Shown here piece after piece: positions 11,621 through 20,952 of a stretch of DNA of 64,000 bases. Position 1 is the first letter of the stretch. Each line of letters starts with the position of its first letter. A model generated the notes under the pieces. The model saw nothing but the letters and a program-made list of their open reading frames with translations. It had not been told where the DNA came from and made no database searches. The position numbers were made by a program, and so were the translations under genes. Origin of the DNA: Hellea sp. (lineage in GTDB: Bacteria > Pseudomonadota > Alphaproteobacteria > Caulobacterales > Maricaulaceae); assembly GCA_028224375.1 (NCBI GenBank), contig JAOIVW010000012.1, positions 27,340-91,339 of the forward strand, in the 5' to 3' direction.

Positions 11621-12308
11621 CCCCGTTATAAAACTTGTTATCCCGGCATTAAATGAAGAAGACGCCATTGGGGGCGTTGTGTCCTCCGTCATTGGGAAAG
11701 TTGACGCCGTTATCGTCGCCGATAATGGGTCAACGGACGAAACCTCCAAACGCGCGAAAGAGGCGGGGGCGTCCGTCGTCTATGTGGCTGAACCAGGTTA
11801 TGGGCGGGCTTGTCTGGCCGCTATCGAGCATGCTGGAGACTATGACATTCTCGTCTTTATGGACGGCGATGCCTCTGATGACCCTGATGATTTAGAAGCT
11901 CTGCTCGCGCCGCTTAAATCAGGCGAAGCGGATATGGTGATTGGATCGCGTATTTTGGGTGATTGTGATAAGGGCGCGCTGACAATACAGCAGCGATTTG
12001 GCAACACCTTAGCCTGTTGGTTAATGTATTTGTTTTGGGGTTTTCGCTTTACGGATTTAGGGCCGTTTCGGGCCATAACTCGCGAGGCTTATGATAAGCT
12101 GAACATGGAAGCTCCAACATTTGGCTGGACCGTAGAGATGCAGGTCAGGGCCTTGAAACATAAGCTGCGCTGCCGCGAAGTTCCGGTCCATTATCGCGCG
12201 CGTATCGGCGTGTCTAAAATTAGCGGCACCATACGCGGGGTTGTTTTGGCCGGGGGCTATATTCTGGGCACAATCTTTAAAGAGGCCATATGGAACCGGA
12301 AGCCTTAG
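11613..12308 (+). CDS. GT2 glycosyltransferase, DPM1/polyprenyl-phosphate sugar synthase-like
   Basis: 231 residues. GT-A fold motifs are clear: VIPALNEEDAIGG at the start, VADNGSTDET for nucleotide-sugar binding, FMDGDASDDP as the DXD region, then MVIGSR. The order matches dolichol/undecaprenyl-phosphate mannosyl- or glucosyltransferases, which load a sugar on a lipid carrier at the cytoplasmic face. No membrane segments are obvious, as in the soluble DPM1 type. The 8 nt overlap with the GT-C gene upstream implies coupled translation and a shared pathway. Confidence 0.82.
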   Translation: MPDPVIKLVIPALNEEDAIGGVVSSVIGKVDAVIVADNGSTDETSKRAKEAGASVVYVAEPGYGRACLAAIEHAGDYDILVFMDGDASDDPDDLEALLAPLKSGEADMVIGSRILGDCDKGALTIQQRFGNTLACWLMYLFWGFRFTDLGPFRAITREAYDKLNMEAPTFGWTVEMQVRALKHKLRCREVPVHYRARIGVSKISGTIRGVVLAGGYILGTIFKEAIWNRKP

Positions 12309-12414
12309 TCTTGCAATAAAGTTGGGTTCATCTCTTTGAATTCATAACTGCCGCATAAGTCATACATCTTTGCTACTTGTCAGGGGCGGCTTTGCCTCTC
12401 ATAAAGTTAGCAGG

Positions 12415-13416
12415 ATGGACAATAACCTTACAGATAGCTTTGGACGGCAGATTACTTATTTGCGTCTCTCCGTTACGGATCGGTGTGATTTGCGCTGCAC
12501 TTATTGCATGGCTGAAAACATGACTTTTCTCCCGCGCAAAGACCTGCTCACGCTCGAAGAATTGGATGAGCTTTGCACCTCTTTCATCACCCGCGGCATT
12601 CGCAAAATCCGCCTAACGGGCGGGGAGCCTTTGGTGCGGCGCGGCGTGATGAGCTTGATAAAAGGCTTGTCTCGTCACCGCGAGAGCGGCGCTCTTGATG
12701 AAATCACGATGACGACTAATGGCACGCAACTGGCCAACTTTGCAGATGAGCTTAAGGCTTGCGGCGTGGAACGGATTAATGTCTCGCTTGACAGCCGCGA
12801 CCCTGAAACTTTTTTGAGACTCACGCGGCGCGCAGCTCTGGATGATGTCATGCGGGGTATTGATGCGGCGCAAGAGGCAGGGCTGAATGTTAAAATAAAT
12901 ACCGTTGCGCTGAAAGGTACTAATGATGCCGAAATCCCTGACCTTATGAAATGGGCGCATGGGCGCGGCATGGATATGACTTTGATAGAGGTGATGCCCC
13001 TGGGCGAGATCGATGAAGATCGCGTGGATCAATATATCCCGCTAACTGCGGTACGCGAATCTTTGGAAGGCCAGTTTACCCTCATCGACACGCCGCTGAA
13101 AACAGGCGGCCCCGCCCGCTATGTAAAAGTAGCGGAAACAGGCGGTCTTCTGGGGATGATTACGCCTCTGACGAATAATTTTTGCGCAGGATGTAACCGC
13201 GTGCGCGTCACTTGTACGGGGCAAATTTATACCTGTCTCGGGCATGGCGGAAAACTGGATTTGCGCGAAGCTATCCGCGGGGACAACCCGAAGGAACAGT
13301 TAGACGCGCTGCTAAATCTGGCCATGCATCAAAAGCCTGAAAAGCATAATTTTGATATTTCAGACCGTGGCGCAGCGCCGGCGGTTGCACGGCATATGTC
13401 TGTGACGGGGGGATAA
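12415..13416 (+). CDS. moaA: GTP 3',8-cyclase MoaA
   Basis: 333 residues from ATG 12415; an upstream TTG (12370) would add 15 residues foreign to the family. The radical SAM cluster is C24-X3-C28-X2-C31, followed by LTGGEPLVR. The second, GTP-binding cluster is C257-X2-C260-X13-C274. The protein ends in the essential Gly-Gly pair (VTGG). It rearranges GTP in the first step of molybdenum cofactor synthesis, together with MoaC, which is not in the window. The flavin monooxygenase gene starts 8 nt downstream and is probably co-transcribed. Confidence 0.97.
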   Translation: MDNNLTDSFGRQITYLRLSVTDRCDLRCTYCMAENMTFLPRKDLLTLEELDELCTSFITRGIRKIRLTGGEPLVRRGVMSLIKGLSRHRESGALDEITMTTNGTQLANFADELKACGVERINVSLDSRDPETFLRLTRRAALDDVMRGIDAAQEAGLNVKINTVALKGTNDAEIPDLMKWAHGRGMDMTLIEVMPLGEIDEDRVDQYIPLTAVRESLEGQFTLIDTPLKTGGPARYVKVAETGGLLGMITPLTNNFCAGCNRVRVTCTGQIYTCLGHGGKLDLREAIRGDNPKEQLDALLNLAMHQKPEKHNFDISDRGAAPAVARHMSVTGG

Positions 13417-13424
13417 AATTGCCC

Positions 13425-14891
13425 ATGACCTCCCATAAGCTCGTTATTATAGGCACAGGCTTTGGAGGGCTTGGTCTAGCCGCTAGATTGCGGGAGACGG
13501 GCATTGATGATTTTATCATTCTTGAAAAATCTGATGGCGTAGGCGGAACATGGCGGCATAATACCTATCCCGGCGCGGAATGTGATATCGCGTCCTCGCT
13601 TTATTCTTACAGTTTTGCGCCTAATCCAGCTTGGGATTTTAAATGGGCCAAGCAGCCGCAAATTTTAGACTACCTTGAAGGTTTCACCAAAGACCGAGAC
13701 CTCTATCGCCATATTAGATTTGGCGCGACCGTGACGGGAGCCGTTTATGATAAGGGACGATGGACGGTGACGACAGCTGGCGGAAAGACTTATGATTGCC
13801 AGTTTTTTGTGAGCGCCGTGGGTCAGCTTCACCATCCGTCCATTCCAAATATTAAAGGCAAAGAGACCTTTAAAGGCCCTAACTTTCATTCTGCACAGTG
13901 GGACCATAGCGTTGATCTGACAGATAAAAATGTTGGCGTTATAGGTGTCGGCGCGAGCGCGGCGCAATTAATTCCTGAAGTGGCTAAAATTGCCAAACAT
14001 TTGACGGTCTATCAGCGCACGCCCAATTGGATGATTAATAAGCATGATCGCCCTTATTCGAAATTTGAGAAATGGCTCGCGGGTAAATTACCTTTCATGG
14101 CGAAACTCTATCGCGGCGGGCTCTGGTGTCAGGGCGAGTTTTTTATCTGGCCAGTTATTAAAGGCGCAAAAATACGCGGCGCCTTAGTGCGCAAATTAAA
14201 TGCGCTTGAAATTAAAAAACATGTCAAAGACCCTGAGAAACGCTCAAAGCTCACCCCGGATTATGCCGTCGGTGCCAAACGAATTTTACTCTCGGATAAA
14301 TATTACCCCGCGATTGGCCGTGATAATGTGACCCTTGAAACACAGTCAATTTCAGAGATTAAAGCAGGCGGCATAGAAACAGCGGATGATAAGTTTCATG
14401 CCCATGATGTCATTGTTTATGCCACTGGATTTTTCTCCAATCCTTTTCTAAAAAATATTGATGTGCGCGGGGAAGCGGGACGCGCCTTACGCGAGCATTG
14501 GAAAGACGGGGCCTATGCGTATCTTGGCGTTACCACGGCAGGATTTCCAAACATGTTCATACTCTATGGCCCCAATACGAATACGGGGCACACCTCTATT
14601 GTCTATAAACTTGAGGCGCAATTTGAGCATATCCTCAAACTCATGGATAAAACGGGTGATGGCACCGTAGAGGTCAATGACCCTGCGGAAACTGCCTTTA
14701 ATGAAGAGGCGCAAGAAAAATTATCTAAATTGGCTTGGGCCAAAATTGACGCGAGTTGGTATAAAGATCGCGAGCGGGTGACGAATAATTGGCATGGGGG
14801 GTCTACGGAATTTAAGCGCCGCTTAGAGAACCCGATTTTTGACCATTTCACTTTCAGCCATCCCATATCAGATAAATCGACGACAGCGTAA
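13425..14891 (+). CDS. Flavin-containing Baeyer-Villiger-type monooxygenase
   Basis: 488 residues from ATG 13425, with GGGGGGA upstream. An FAD-binding GTGFGGLGLAARL motif opens the protein and an NADPH-binding GVGASAAQ motif lies near 170. The BVMO fingerprint FKGPNFHSAQWD lies between them. By family it inserts oxygen next to a ketone or oxidises a heteroatom, using NADPH and O2 in the cytoplasm. Substrates in such proteins range from cyclic ketones to steroids and cannot be read from sequence. The moaA context gives no hint of pathway. Confidence 0.87.
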   Translation: MTSHKLVIIGTGFGGLGLAARLRETGIDDFIILEKSDGVGGTWRHNTYPGAECDIASSLYSYSFAPNPAWDFKWAKQPQILDYLEGFTKDRDLYRHIRFGATVTGAVYDKGRWTVTTAGGKTYDCQFFVSAVGQLHHPSIPNIKGKETFKGPNFHSAQWDHSVDLTDKNVGVIGVGASAAQLIPEVAKIAKHLTVYQRTPNWMINKHDRPYSKFEKWLAGKLPFMAKLYRGGLWCQGEFFIWPVIKGAKIRGALVRKLNALEIKKHVKDPEKRSKLTPDYAVGAKRILLSDKYYPAIGRDNVTLETQSISEIKAGGIETADDKFHAHDVIVYATGFFSNPFLKNIDVRGEAGRALREHWKDGAYAYLGVTTAGFPNMFILYGPNTNTGHTSIVYKLEAQFEHILKLMDKTGDGTVEVNDPAETAFNEEAQEKLSKLAWAKIDASWYKDRERVTNNWHGGSTEFKRRLENPIFDHFTFSHPISDKSTTA

Positions 14892-14950
14892 ATTTAGGTA
14901 AAAAATTGCGCGGGGCTCCTGTATAAAGCAGAAAAATAAAGGACGAGATT

Positions 14951-16444
14951 ATGAGACAGATTGGTCATTTCATTGACGGGGCATTAGTGCCGGGCACATC
15001 AGGCCGCACGAAAGATATTTTCAACCCCAATACGGGCGAGGTGCAGGCTCAGGTTAATATGGCGACGCCGTCAGAGCTTGATGCCGCTGTCGCCTCTGCC
15101 GCTAAAGCGCAAATCACTTGGATGAATACGAATCCGCAAAAACGCTCGCGGATTATGTTCGCTTATAAGCAGCTTGTTGACGCCCATATGGATGAACTCG
15201 CGGCATTGCTGTCCTCCGAACATGGCAAGGTGATTGCCGATAGCCGCGGCGATGTTATGCGCGGCGTTGATGTCATTGAATTTGCCTGCGGTATTCCCCA
15301 CGGCCAAAAGGGTGAGCACACTTATGGCGCAGGGCCTGAGATTGATGTTTATTCTATGCGTAAGCCGCTCGGCGTTGTTGCGGGCATTACGCCTTTCAAT
15401 TTTCCGGCTATGATCCCGATGTGGATGTTCGGCATGGCGATTGCGACGGGCAATGCCTGTATCTTAAAGCCGTCTGAAAAAGACCCGTCTGTGCCCATGC
15501 GCCTCGCGGAATTATTTATCAAAGCGGGCGGGCCCGTCGGCCTCTTGCAATGTATCAATGGCGATAAAGAAATTGTCGACGCGATTTGTGATCATCCGAC
15601 GATCAAGGCTGTCAGCTTTGTCGGCTCCTCTGATATTGCGCAATATGTCTATGCCCGCGCGACAGCAAACGGCAAACGCGCGCAATGTATGGGCGGGGCG
15701 AAAAATCACGGCATCATCATGCCCGACGCCAATATGGACCAAGCCGTGAAAGACATTCTCGGCGCAGCTTATGGCTCGGCAGGTGAACGCTGTATGGCGC
15801 TGCCCGTTGTCGTGCCTGTGGGCGAGGGGACGGCGGAACGCTTCCTTGAGAAAATGCTCCCTGCGATTGAAGCCATGAAAGTTGGTGTGTCTGAGGATCC
15901 TGAGGCTGATTATGGCCCTGTCGTCACAGGGGTGCACCGCGACAGCATCAAAGCCCAAGTGACCAAGGCTGTGGATGAAGGCGCAACGCTGCTCGTTGAT
16001 GGGCGCGACTTTAGTCTGCAAGGCTATGAGGACGGGTTCTTTGTCGGGCCGAGCCTTCTGGATAATGTCACGCCAGATATGGAGACTTATCAAGACGAAA
16101 TTTTCGGCCCCGTGCTGCAGATTGTCCGCGCCAATACATTTGAAGAGGCGCTAAAGCTGCCGTCTGAACATCAATACGGAAATGGCGTCGCTATCTTTAC
16201 GCAAAATGGCCGCGCCGCGCGTGAATTTGCAGACCGGGTCGAAGTCGGCATGGTTGGCATTAACGTGCCCATTCCAGTCCCTGTCGCCTATCACAGCTTT
16301 GGCGGTTGGAAGCGCAGCGCGTTCGGTGACGCCAATCAATACGGTATGGAAGGCCTGCGCTTTTACACGAAAGTGAAAACTGTCACGCAACGCTGGCCCG
16401 AAGGCGAGACAGAGGATAGCGCCTTTATTATTCCGACGTTTTAG
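14951..16444 (+). CDS. mmsA: CoA-acylating methylmalonate-semialdehyde dehydrogenase
   Basis: 497 residues, the usual size. The aldehyde dehydrogenase fold is complete: TPFNFPAMIPMWMF near 147-160, KPSEKDPSVP, FVGSSDIAQYVY, and the catalytic Cys281 in SAGERCMALP. These blocks are characteristic of the CoA-dependent MmsA branch. It converts (S)-methylmalonate semialdehyde to propionyl-CoA with NAD+ and CoA, the last step of valine degradation. AAAGGACGAG precedes the ATG. mmsB and the other valine enzymes follow within 6 kb on the same strand. Confidence 0.96.
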   Translation: MRQIGHFIDGALVPGTSGRTKDIFNPNTGEVQAQVNMATPSELDAAVASAAKAQITWMNTNPQKRSRIMFAYKQLVDAHMDELAALLSSEHGKVIADSRGDVMRGVDVIEFACGIPHGQKGEHTYGAGPEIDVYSMRKPLGVVAGITPFNFPAMIPMWMFGMAIATGNACILKPSEKDPSVPMRLAELFIKAGGPVGLLQCINGDKEIVDAICDHPTIKAVSFVGSSDIAQYVYARATANGKRAQCMGGAKNHGIIMPDANMDQAVKDILGAAYGSAGERCMALPVVVPVGEGTAERFLEKMLPAIEAMKVGVSEDPEADYGPVVTGVHRDSIKAQVTKAVDEGATLLVDGRDFSLQGYEDGFFVGPSLLDNVTPDMETYQDEIFGPVLQIVRANTFEEALKLPSEHQYGNGVAIFTQNGRAAREFADRVEVGMVGINVPIPVPVAYHSFGGWKRSAFGDANQYGMEGLRFYTKVKTVTQRWPEGETEDSAFIIPTF

Positions 16445-16463
16445 AGACTGTGAAGGGTTAGAC

Positions 16464-17540
16464 ATGCAATCTCTTTATTGGGTTCTGACATGGGCGTGCC
16501 ACCGAAAATGTAAGCATTGTTATGATGATCGTTTTCGGCCCTATGTGCGTGATGCCCTTACTGAGGTCGTGGGAGAAGGGCAGAAGGCTTATGAAAAAGT
16601 CCTCGCAAATCTGCCCGATGATTTAAGTTGGTTTAATTCTGAAACAGGCGAGCGCGAGCCTACGCATCTTATATTAGCAGGCGGAGAGCTGTTAATTGAC
16701 GGCGTTCGGGAAGAGCTTTTTTATCCTGTGCTTGAGGCTCTAAAGAAAAAATATGGGCAGCGAACTCCGAAAATTTCCATTCAGACGACCGGAGATATAT
16801 TGACGCCCGAGATATTAGATAATTGCCTGTCGCGCGGGGTAAGCTCTTTTGGGATTGCCTCTATTGATGATTATCATGTCGGGATGAAAGGCGAGAAGAA
16901 ATTTAAATTCGTGCAAAATATTCGCGCCCTTATGGCCTCGCGCAATGTCAAAGAAGTCTCGCTGGGCGCAGAAAAAGATGAGCGTTTAAAAGTCCCTGAT
17001 GAGGCGACTGACGTTAAGCCAGATGATGCTACATTTTTGTTTTTCGGGGCCCAACCTGATTTATGGATAGGCGAGCTTTGGCCGCGAGGCCGCGCCTTCA
17101 CGAATGGCCTCTCCAATGCAGACTATAAAACTAATTTTTGCGCGCGGTGGTCAGGCGGGAAAGATTTTTTAAAGTTTGGCCAAGCGGGGTCTGAAATTTC
17201 GATTGAGCCTAATGGGAATATTTTTCCCTGCTGCCTAAAAACCAAAAAGCCATTGGGCAACCTCACCGAAGAACCTCTTATAGACATCCTTGAGAGTGTC
17301 GCGACACTGCCGGCTATTCAGGCGATAAATGACGGTACGCCAAACAAGATGGGTGTGGAGAGCGGTTGGGACGCCAAGACCTTTCGCCTAAAATCGACAA
17401 AGCTAGATGGCAAAGGCCGAAGCGTTGAAAATATGTGCCTAGGGTGTGATAGTTATTTCGAAGACATATTAGGCGACCAATTAGCTGAGCTTCGAGCGCA
17501 AAGATTAACGAAAAAATCTACCCTTGAAAGCGTAAGCTAA
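16464..17540 (+). CDS. Radical SAM protein with SPASM-like C-terminal cysteines, function unknown
   Basis: 358 residues. The radical SAM cluster is C12-X3-C16-X2-C19 (ACHRKCKHC) and the SAM-binding motif is AGGELL near 72-77. The C-terminal half has further cysteines, C226, C256-C257 and C325-X2-C328, arranged like a SPASM/twitch auxiliary cluster domain. Such enzymes often modify peptides or proteins. There is no small precursor peptide gene next to it. It sits 19 nt after mmsA, inside a valine-degradation cluster, which is an unexpected setting. The fold is confident; the substrate is unknown. Confidence 0.85.
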   Translation: MQSLYWVLTWACHRKCKHCYDDRFRPYVRDALTEVVGEGQKAYEKVLANLPDDLSWFNSETGEREPTHLILAGGELLIDGVREELFYPVLEALKKKYGQRTPKISIQTTGDILTPEILDNCLSRGVSSFGIASIDDYHVGMKGEKKFKFVQNIRALMASRNVKEVSLGAEKDERLKVPDEATDVKPDDATFLFFGAQPDLWIGELWPRGRAFTNGLSNADYKTNFCARWSGGKDFLKFGQAGSEISIEPNGNIFPCCLKTKKPLGNLTEEPLIDILESVATLPAIQAINDGTPNKMGVESGWDAKTFRLKSTKLDGKGRSVENMCLGCDSYFEDILGDQLAELRAQRLTKKSTLESVS

Positions 17541-17593
17541 ATGGCATGTTCGCGCGTATATAGAGACCCTTATCCAGCAAATGGAGTTTTGCC

Positions 17594-18088
17594 GTGCGTT
17601 TAATATCCAAAATATCTCTTTCGCTTGTGGTTTTGAGCCCATTCGTCTTTGCGGGGCAGCTTTCAGCCTCTCCGAATGAAGGGCAGATCTACAAAGCTGC
17701 AAACCCCTTAGGAGAAAATAGAATTTTGGCGGTCTGTGTGCCCGAAGAAAATAATACAATTGATTCTAAATATTCGGTGATGGATTGGGATGGTTTCGAA
17801 GAGCGTGATTTAGTCATTGTTGAGGTGAGAAGTAAGACGACTGATCGTGTTATTTTCGATGATAGGCTAGAACTGATGATTTTTAATCCAATCGCTGATA
17901 AACGTGCAAGCACAAGATTGACGTCTATTACGAGCTGCGGAGAGGCGTTGGAATTTGTTCTCATTGGCAAAGATCAAGGCGTAAAACAAAGATGGGATAA
18001 TTTCCCATCCTTTGAAACACTCTACTCAATCATAGACGCCATGCCGATGCGGCGCTTTGAGATGCGGCAGAAAAGACGTGATGGCTGA
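17594..18088 (+). CDS. Small exported protein, unknown
   Basis: 164 residues from GTG, with ATGGAG upstream. Residues 1-26 form a signal peptide. The mature part has two cysteines (VCVPEE and TSCGEA) that could form a disulphide, and no known motif. The stop overlaps the next gene's ATG by 8 nt (ATGGCTGA), indicating co-translation with the GFA-family gene. I do not recognise the family. Confidence 0.65.
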   Translation: MRLISKISLSLVVLSPFVFAGQLSASPNEGQIYKAANPLGENRILAVCVPEENNTIDSKYSVMDWDGFEERDLVIVEVRSKTTDRVIFDDRLELMIFNPIADKRASTRLTSITSCGEALEFVLIGKDQGVKQRWDNFPSFETLYSIIDAMPMRRFEMRQKRRDG

Positions 18089-18536
18089 TACGCGCCCAGT
18101 CCATAAAGGGTCTTGTCATTGCGGCGCGGTTAAATTCACTGTGAAATTAACGGATGAATTAGAGACGGCTCGGCGCTGTACCTGTTCTATGTGTTCACGG
18201 CGCGGCGCCGTCGCGGTTAGCGCTGAGCTGAAGGATATTGATTTTACATCGGGTCAAGACACGCTGTCTTGCTACACATTTGGGACAGGGGTAGCGCAAC
18301 ATTATTTCTGTTCAACTTGCGGAATTTACACCCATCATCAACGCCGTTCTAACCCCACACAATTTGGTATAAATCTGGCGTGCCTTGAGGGGCAGACCCC
18401 TTTTATTGATGAAGTGCCCGTCTTAGACGGTAAGAACCACCCGCGCGATCAAAAGGGCGGCGCAGGTACAGATGGGACTTATAAAGGACTGGAAGTTGGT
18501 CTATTAAAATTTACAGGTGATAAGGACAGGCTCTAA
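18081..18536 (+). CDS. GFA/CENP-V family zinc protein
   Basis: 151 residues from ATG 18081, which overlaps the previous stop. Zinc-binding cysteines appear as CHCGAV, CTCSMCSRRG and CSTCGIYTHH, the order of the GFA (DUF636) domain. Relatives were named after glutathione-dependent formaldehyde activation, but most have no proven reaction. It overlaps the acyl-CoA dehydrogenase start by one base (TAATG), so it belongs to the valine operon. A redox or aldehyde-handling role is possible only by context. Confidence 0.87.
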   Translation: MADTRPVHKGSCHCGAVKFTVKLTDELETARRCTCSMCSRRGAVAVSAELKDIDFTSGQDTLSCYTFGTGVAQHYFCSTCGIYTHHQRRSNPTQFGINLACLEGQTPFIDEVPVLDGKNHPRDQKGGAGTDGTYKGLEVGLLKFTGDKDRL

Positions 18537-19675
18537 TGGATTTTCAGCTTACAGAAGAACAGATCCTTATTCAGGATATGGCGAAGAATTTCGCGGCAAC
18601 TGAGCTCGCGCCGTATAGTGGTAAGTGGGATGCAGAAAAATTCTTAGACCGCGCGGTTTTTACCAAAGCCGCCGAGCTTGGATTTATGGGCATGTATTCT
18701 TCTGAAGAGCATGGCGGAACAGCGCTATCGCGTCTGGATAGCGCCCTTGTTTTCGAACAGCTCGCGGCGGGCGACGTGTCTCACACGGCGATGATGACCA
18801 TTCACAATATGGCGACTTGGATGGTGGACCGTTACGGCGATGATACTGTCCGCGCGAAATATGTACCGCGCCTGACGGCGGGCGAATTAATTGCGAGTTA
18901 TTGCCTGACCGAACCTGGGGCAGGGTCCGATGCGGCGTCTCTGACGACAAAAGCCAAACGTGATGGTGATGAGTATATCCTCAACGGCACTAAGACATTT
19001 ATCTCTGGCGCGGGATGGTCAGATATTTATGTCGTCATGGCGCGCACATCCGATAATGGCGCGAAAGGCGTGTCTACTTTCGTGATAGAAAAAGGCATGC
19101 CGGGGCTCAGCTTTGGCGCGAATGAAAAGAAAATGGGCTGGAACGCTCAGCCCACAGCGCAAGTGATTATGGAAGACTGCCGCATTCCCGCAGAGAACCG
19201 CGTCGGCGCCGAAGGCGACGGATTTAAATTCGCTATGAGCGGATTAGACGGCGGGCGAATTAATATTGGCGCGTGTTCACTGGGCGGCGCGCAAAAAGCT
19301 ATGACCGCGTCTTTGGATTATACCAAAGAGCGCAAACAATTTGGTAAGAGTATATCTGATTTCCAGAACACACAATTCATGCTCGCCGATATGGCAACAG
19401 AGCTCGAAGCTTCGCGCATGATGATTTACCGCGCGGCAGATATGCTCGACAAAAAACTCCCTAATGCCGGCGCGGCCTGCGCCATGGCGAAACGCTTTTG
19501 TACGGATATGTGCAGCAAAATCGCCAATGATGCGCTACAGCTCCATGGCGGTTATGGCTATCTCTCGGAATATGAAATTGAACAAATTGTGCGAGATTTG
19601 CGGGTGCATCAGATATTAGAAGGCACAAACCAGATTATGCGCATGATTGTCTCGCGTTCTCTTTTAAGGCAGTAA
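18536..19675 (+). CDS. Acyl-CoA dehydrogenase, probably isobutyryl-CoA dehydrogenase
   Basis: 379 residues with the full FAD-dependent acyl-CoA dehydrogenase fold: YCLTEPGAGSDAASL, the KTFISGAG segment, the RKQFGKSISDFQNTQ helix, and the catalytic Glu362 in LEGTNQIMR. It oxidises a short acyl-CoA to the 2-enoyl form, passing electrons to ETF. The neighbours mmsA, HIBYL-CoA hydrolase and mmsB make isobutyryl-CoA, from valine, the likely substrate. 2-Methylbutyryl-CoA remains possible. Confidence 0.92.
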   Translation: MDFQLTEEQILIQDMAKNFAATELAPYSGKWDAEKFLDRAVFTKAAELGFMGMYSSEEHGGTALSRLDSALVFEQLAAGDVSHTAMMTIHNMATWMVDRYGDDTVRAKYVPRLTAGELIASYCLTEPGAGSDAASLTTKAKRDGDEYILNGTKTFISGAGWSDIYVVMARTSDNGAKGVSTFVIEKGMPGLSFGANEKKMGWNAQPTAQVIMEDCRIPAENRVGAEGDGFKFAMSGLDGGRINIGACSLGGAQKAMTASLDYTKERKQFGKSISDFQNTQFMLADMATELEASRMMIYRAADMLDKKLPNAGAACAMAKRFCTDMCSKIANDALQLHGGYGYLSEYEIEQIVRDLRVHQILEGTNQIMRMIVSRSLLRQ

Positions 19676-19692
19676 AAAACGGAAAGATTACA

Positions 19693-19897
19693 ATGAAAAT
19701 GTTAAAAACAAAACCTGCACAAAGAATAGAGTTTTACCTTGATAAAAAAGACAAATGGCGTTGGCAGACTGATTTCTGCCGGTAATATTATGGCTGATTC
19801 TGGTCAAGGATATGCAAGCAAGCAAGGTTGTATGGATGCAATTATGCGTGTGAAGGAATTAATGAAAACTGTAGAAGAGTTTGAAGTTAAGAAATGA
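19693..19897 (+). pseudogene. DUF1508/YegP-like gene with a frameshift
   Basis: The first frame from ATG 19693 gives 30 codons, including EFYLDKKDKWRWQ, and stops at 19783-19785. The +1 frame then gives RLISAGNIMADSGQGYASK and a KQGCMDAI helix, ending TGA at 19895-19897. Joined near 19764-19770, they form one normal DUF1508 domain (WRWRL..G.I.A.SGQGY.SK..C). One extra base there explains the break. The end overlaps the next start as ATGA, so the gene was an ordinary operon member. A sequencing error or a recent mutation cannot be told apart here. Confidence 0.75.
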
Positions 19898-20937
19898 CCA
19901 ACGAAATTAAATCCCAGGTCGTCGGTAATCTCGGCCACATCACGCTCAATCGCCCCAAGGCGCTTAATGCGCTGACCTACGCCATGTGCGAAGAAATCAC
20001 GCGCCTCCTCGTCGCGTGGGAAAAAGATTCCAATATCGGCGCTGTTCTCATTGACGGCGAAGGCGAGCGGGCTTTTTGTGCGGGCGGAGATGTTATCCTA
20101 CTCCATGATAGCGGCAAGGCGGGCGATAGCCGCGCTGAGGAATTTTGGCGTATTGAATATGCGCTGAACGAATTAATTCACCGCTACTCCAAACCTTATA
20201 TCACCCTGATTGATGGTTTCGTTATGGGCGGCGGTGTTGGGCTCTCTGTTCATGGGCGGTTACGCGTGGCGGGTAATGCGACGATGTTTGCGATGCCTGA
20301 AACAGGCATTGGCTATTTCCCCGATGTAGGCGGCACATATTTTCTGCCCCGCCTTGGAATGGAGTTTGGGCAATGGCTTGGCCTGACGGGGGCGCGGCTT
20401 GATGCAGGGCAAAGCTGTCATGTCGGTGTGGCCAACGCCTATGTGCCGAGCGCGCAACATGGCGAATTAATTGACGCCTTAGGCGCCGCCAAACTCGACG
20501 GCTCTGATGCTGCGGTGGCTAATGTGATGATTGATTTCGTTAAAACGCCTCCTGCAAGCGCACTCATCCCTAGAGCTGTTAAAGCTTTTGGCGAGAAGAC
20601 AGTTCCTGCCATATTGCGCACGCTGGATGAAGACGGCAGTGAATGGGCGCAAAAACAGGCCATTAGTATCCGCCGTAAATCCCCGCTCGCCATGTGCGTG
20701 ACATTTGAAGCCTTACGGCGCGGGGCAAAAATGAATTTCCGTGAAGTGATGACGCAGGAACTGGATATCTCGCTCAACTTCCTCAAGACGCAGGACTTTT
20801 ATGAGGGCATTCGGGCGCAACTCATTGACAAAGACCGAAAACCAAAATGGTCACATGATGACTTAAGCGGCGTCACAGAGCCGCAGGTTCAGAGGTTATT
20901 TCGTAAAACCGCTAAGCCGCCCCAAGAATTTTTGTAA
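19894..20937 (+). CDS. 3-hydroxyisobutyryl-CoA hydrolase (enoyl-CoA hydratase/isomerase family)
   Basis: 347 residues, the longer form typical of HIBYL-CoA hydrolases rather than hydratases (about 260). Crotonase motifs include ITLNRPKALNAL, AFCAGGDV for the oxyanion hole, DGFVMGGGVGLSVHG and AMPETGIGYFPDVGGTYFL; the last block is diagnostic of the hydrolase group. It releases 3-hydroxyisobutyrate from its CoA ester in valine degradation. The start is the ATG of ATGA, shared with the frameshifted DUF1508 gene, so translation may once have been coupled. mmsB follows at 15 nt. Confidence 0.92.
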   Translation: MTNEIKSQVVGNLGHITLNRPKALNALTYAMCEEITRLLVAWEKDSNIGAVLIDGEGERAFCAGGDVILLHDSGKAGDSRAEEFWRIEYALNELIHRYSKPYITLIDGFVMGGGVGLSVHGRLRVAGNATMFAMPETGIGYFPDVGGTYFLPRLGMEFGQWLGLTGARLDAGQSCHVGVANAYVPSAQHGELIDALGAAKLDGSDAAVANVMIDFVKTPPASALIPRAVKAFGEKTVPAILRTLDEDGSEWAQKQAISIRRKSPLAMCVTFEALRRGAKMNFREVMTQELDISLNFLKTQDFYEGIRAQLIDKDRKPKWSHDDLSGVTEPQVQRLFRKTAKPPQEFL

Positions 20938-20952
20938 GTTGGAGTTTTTAAA

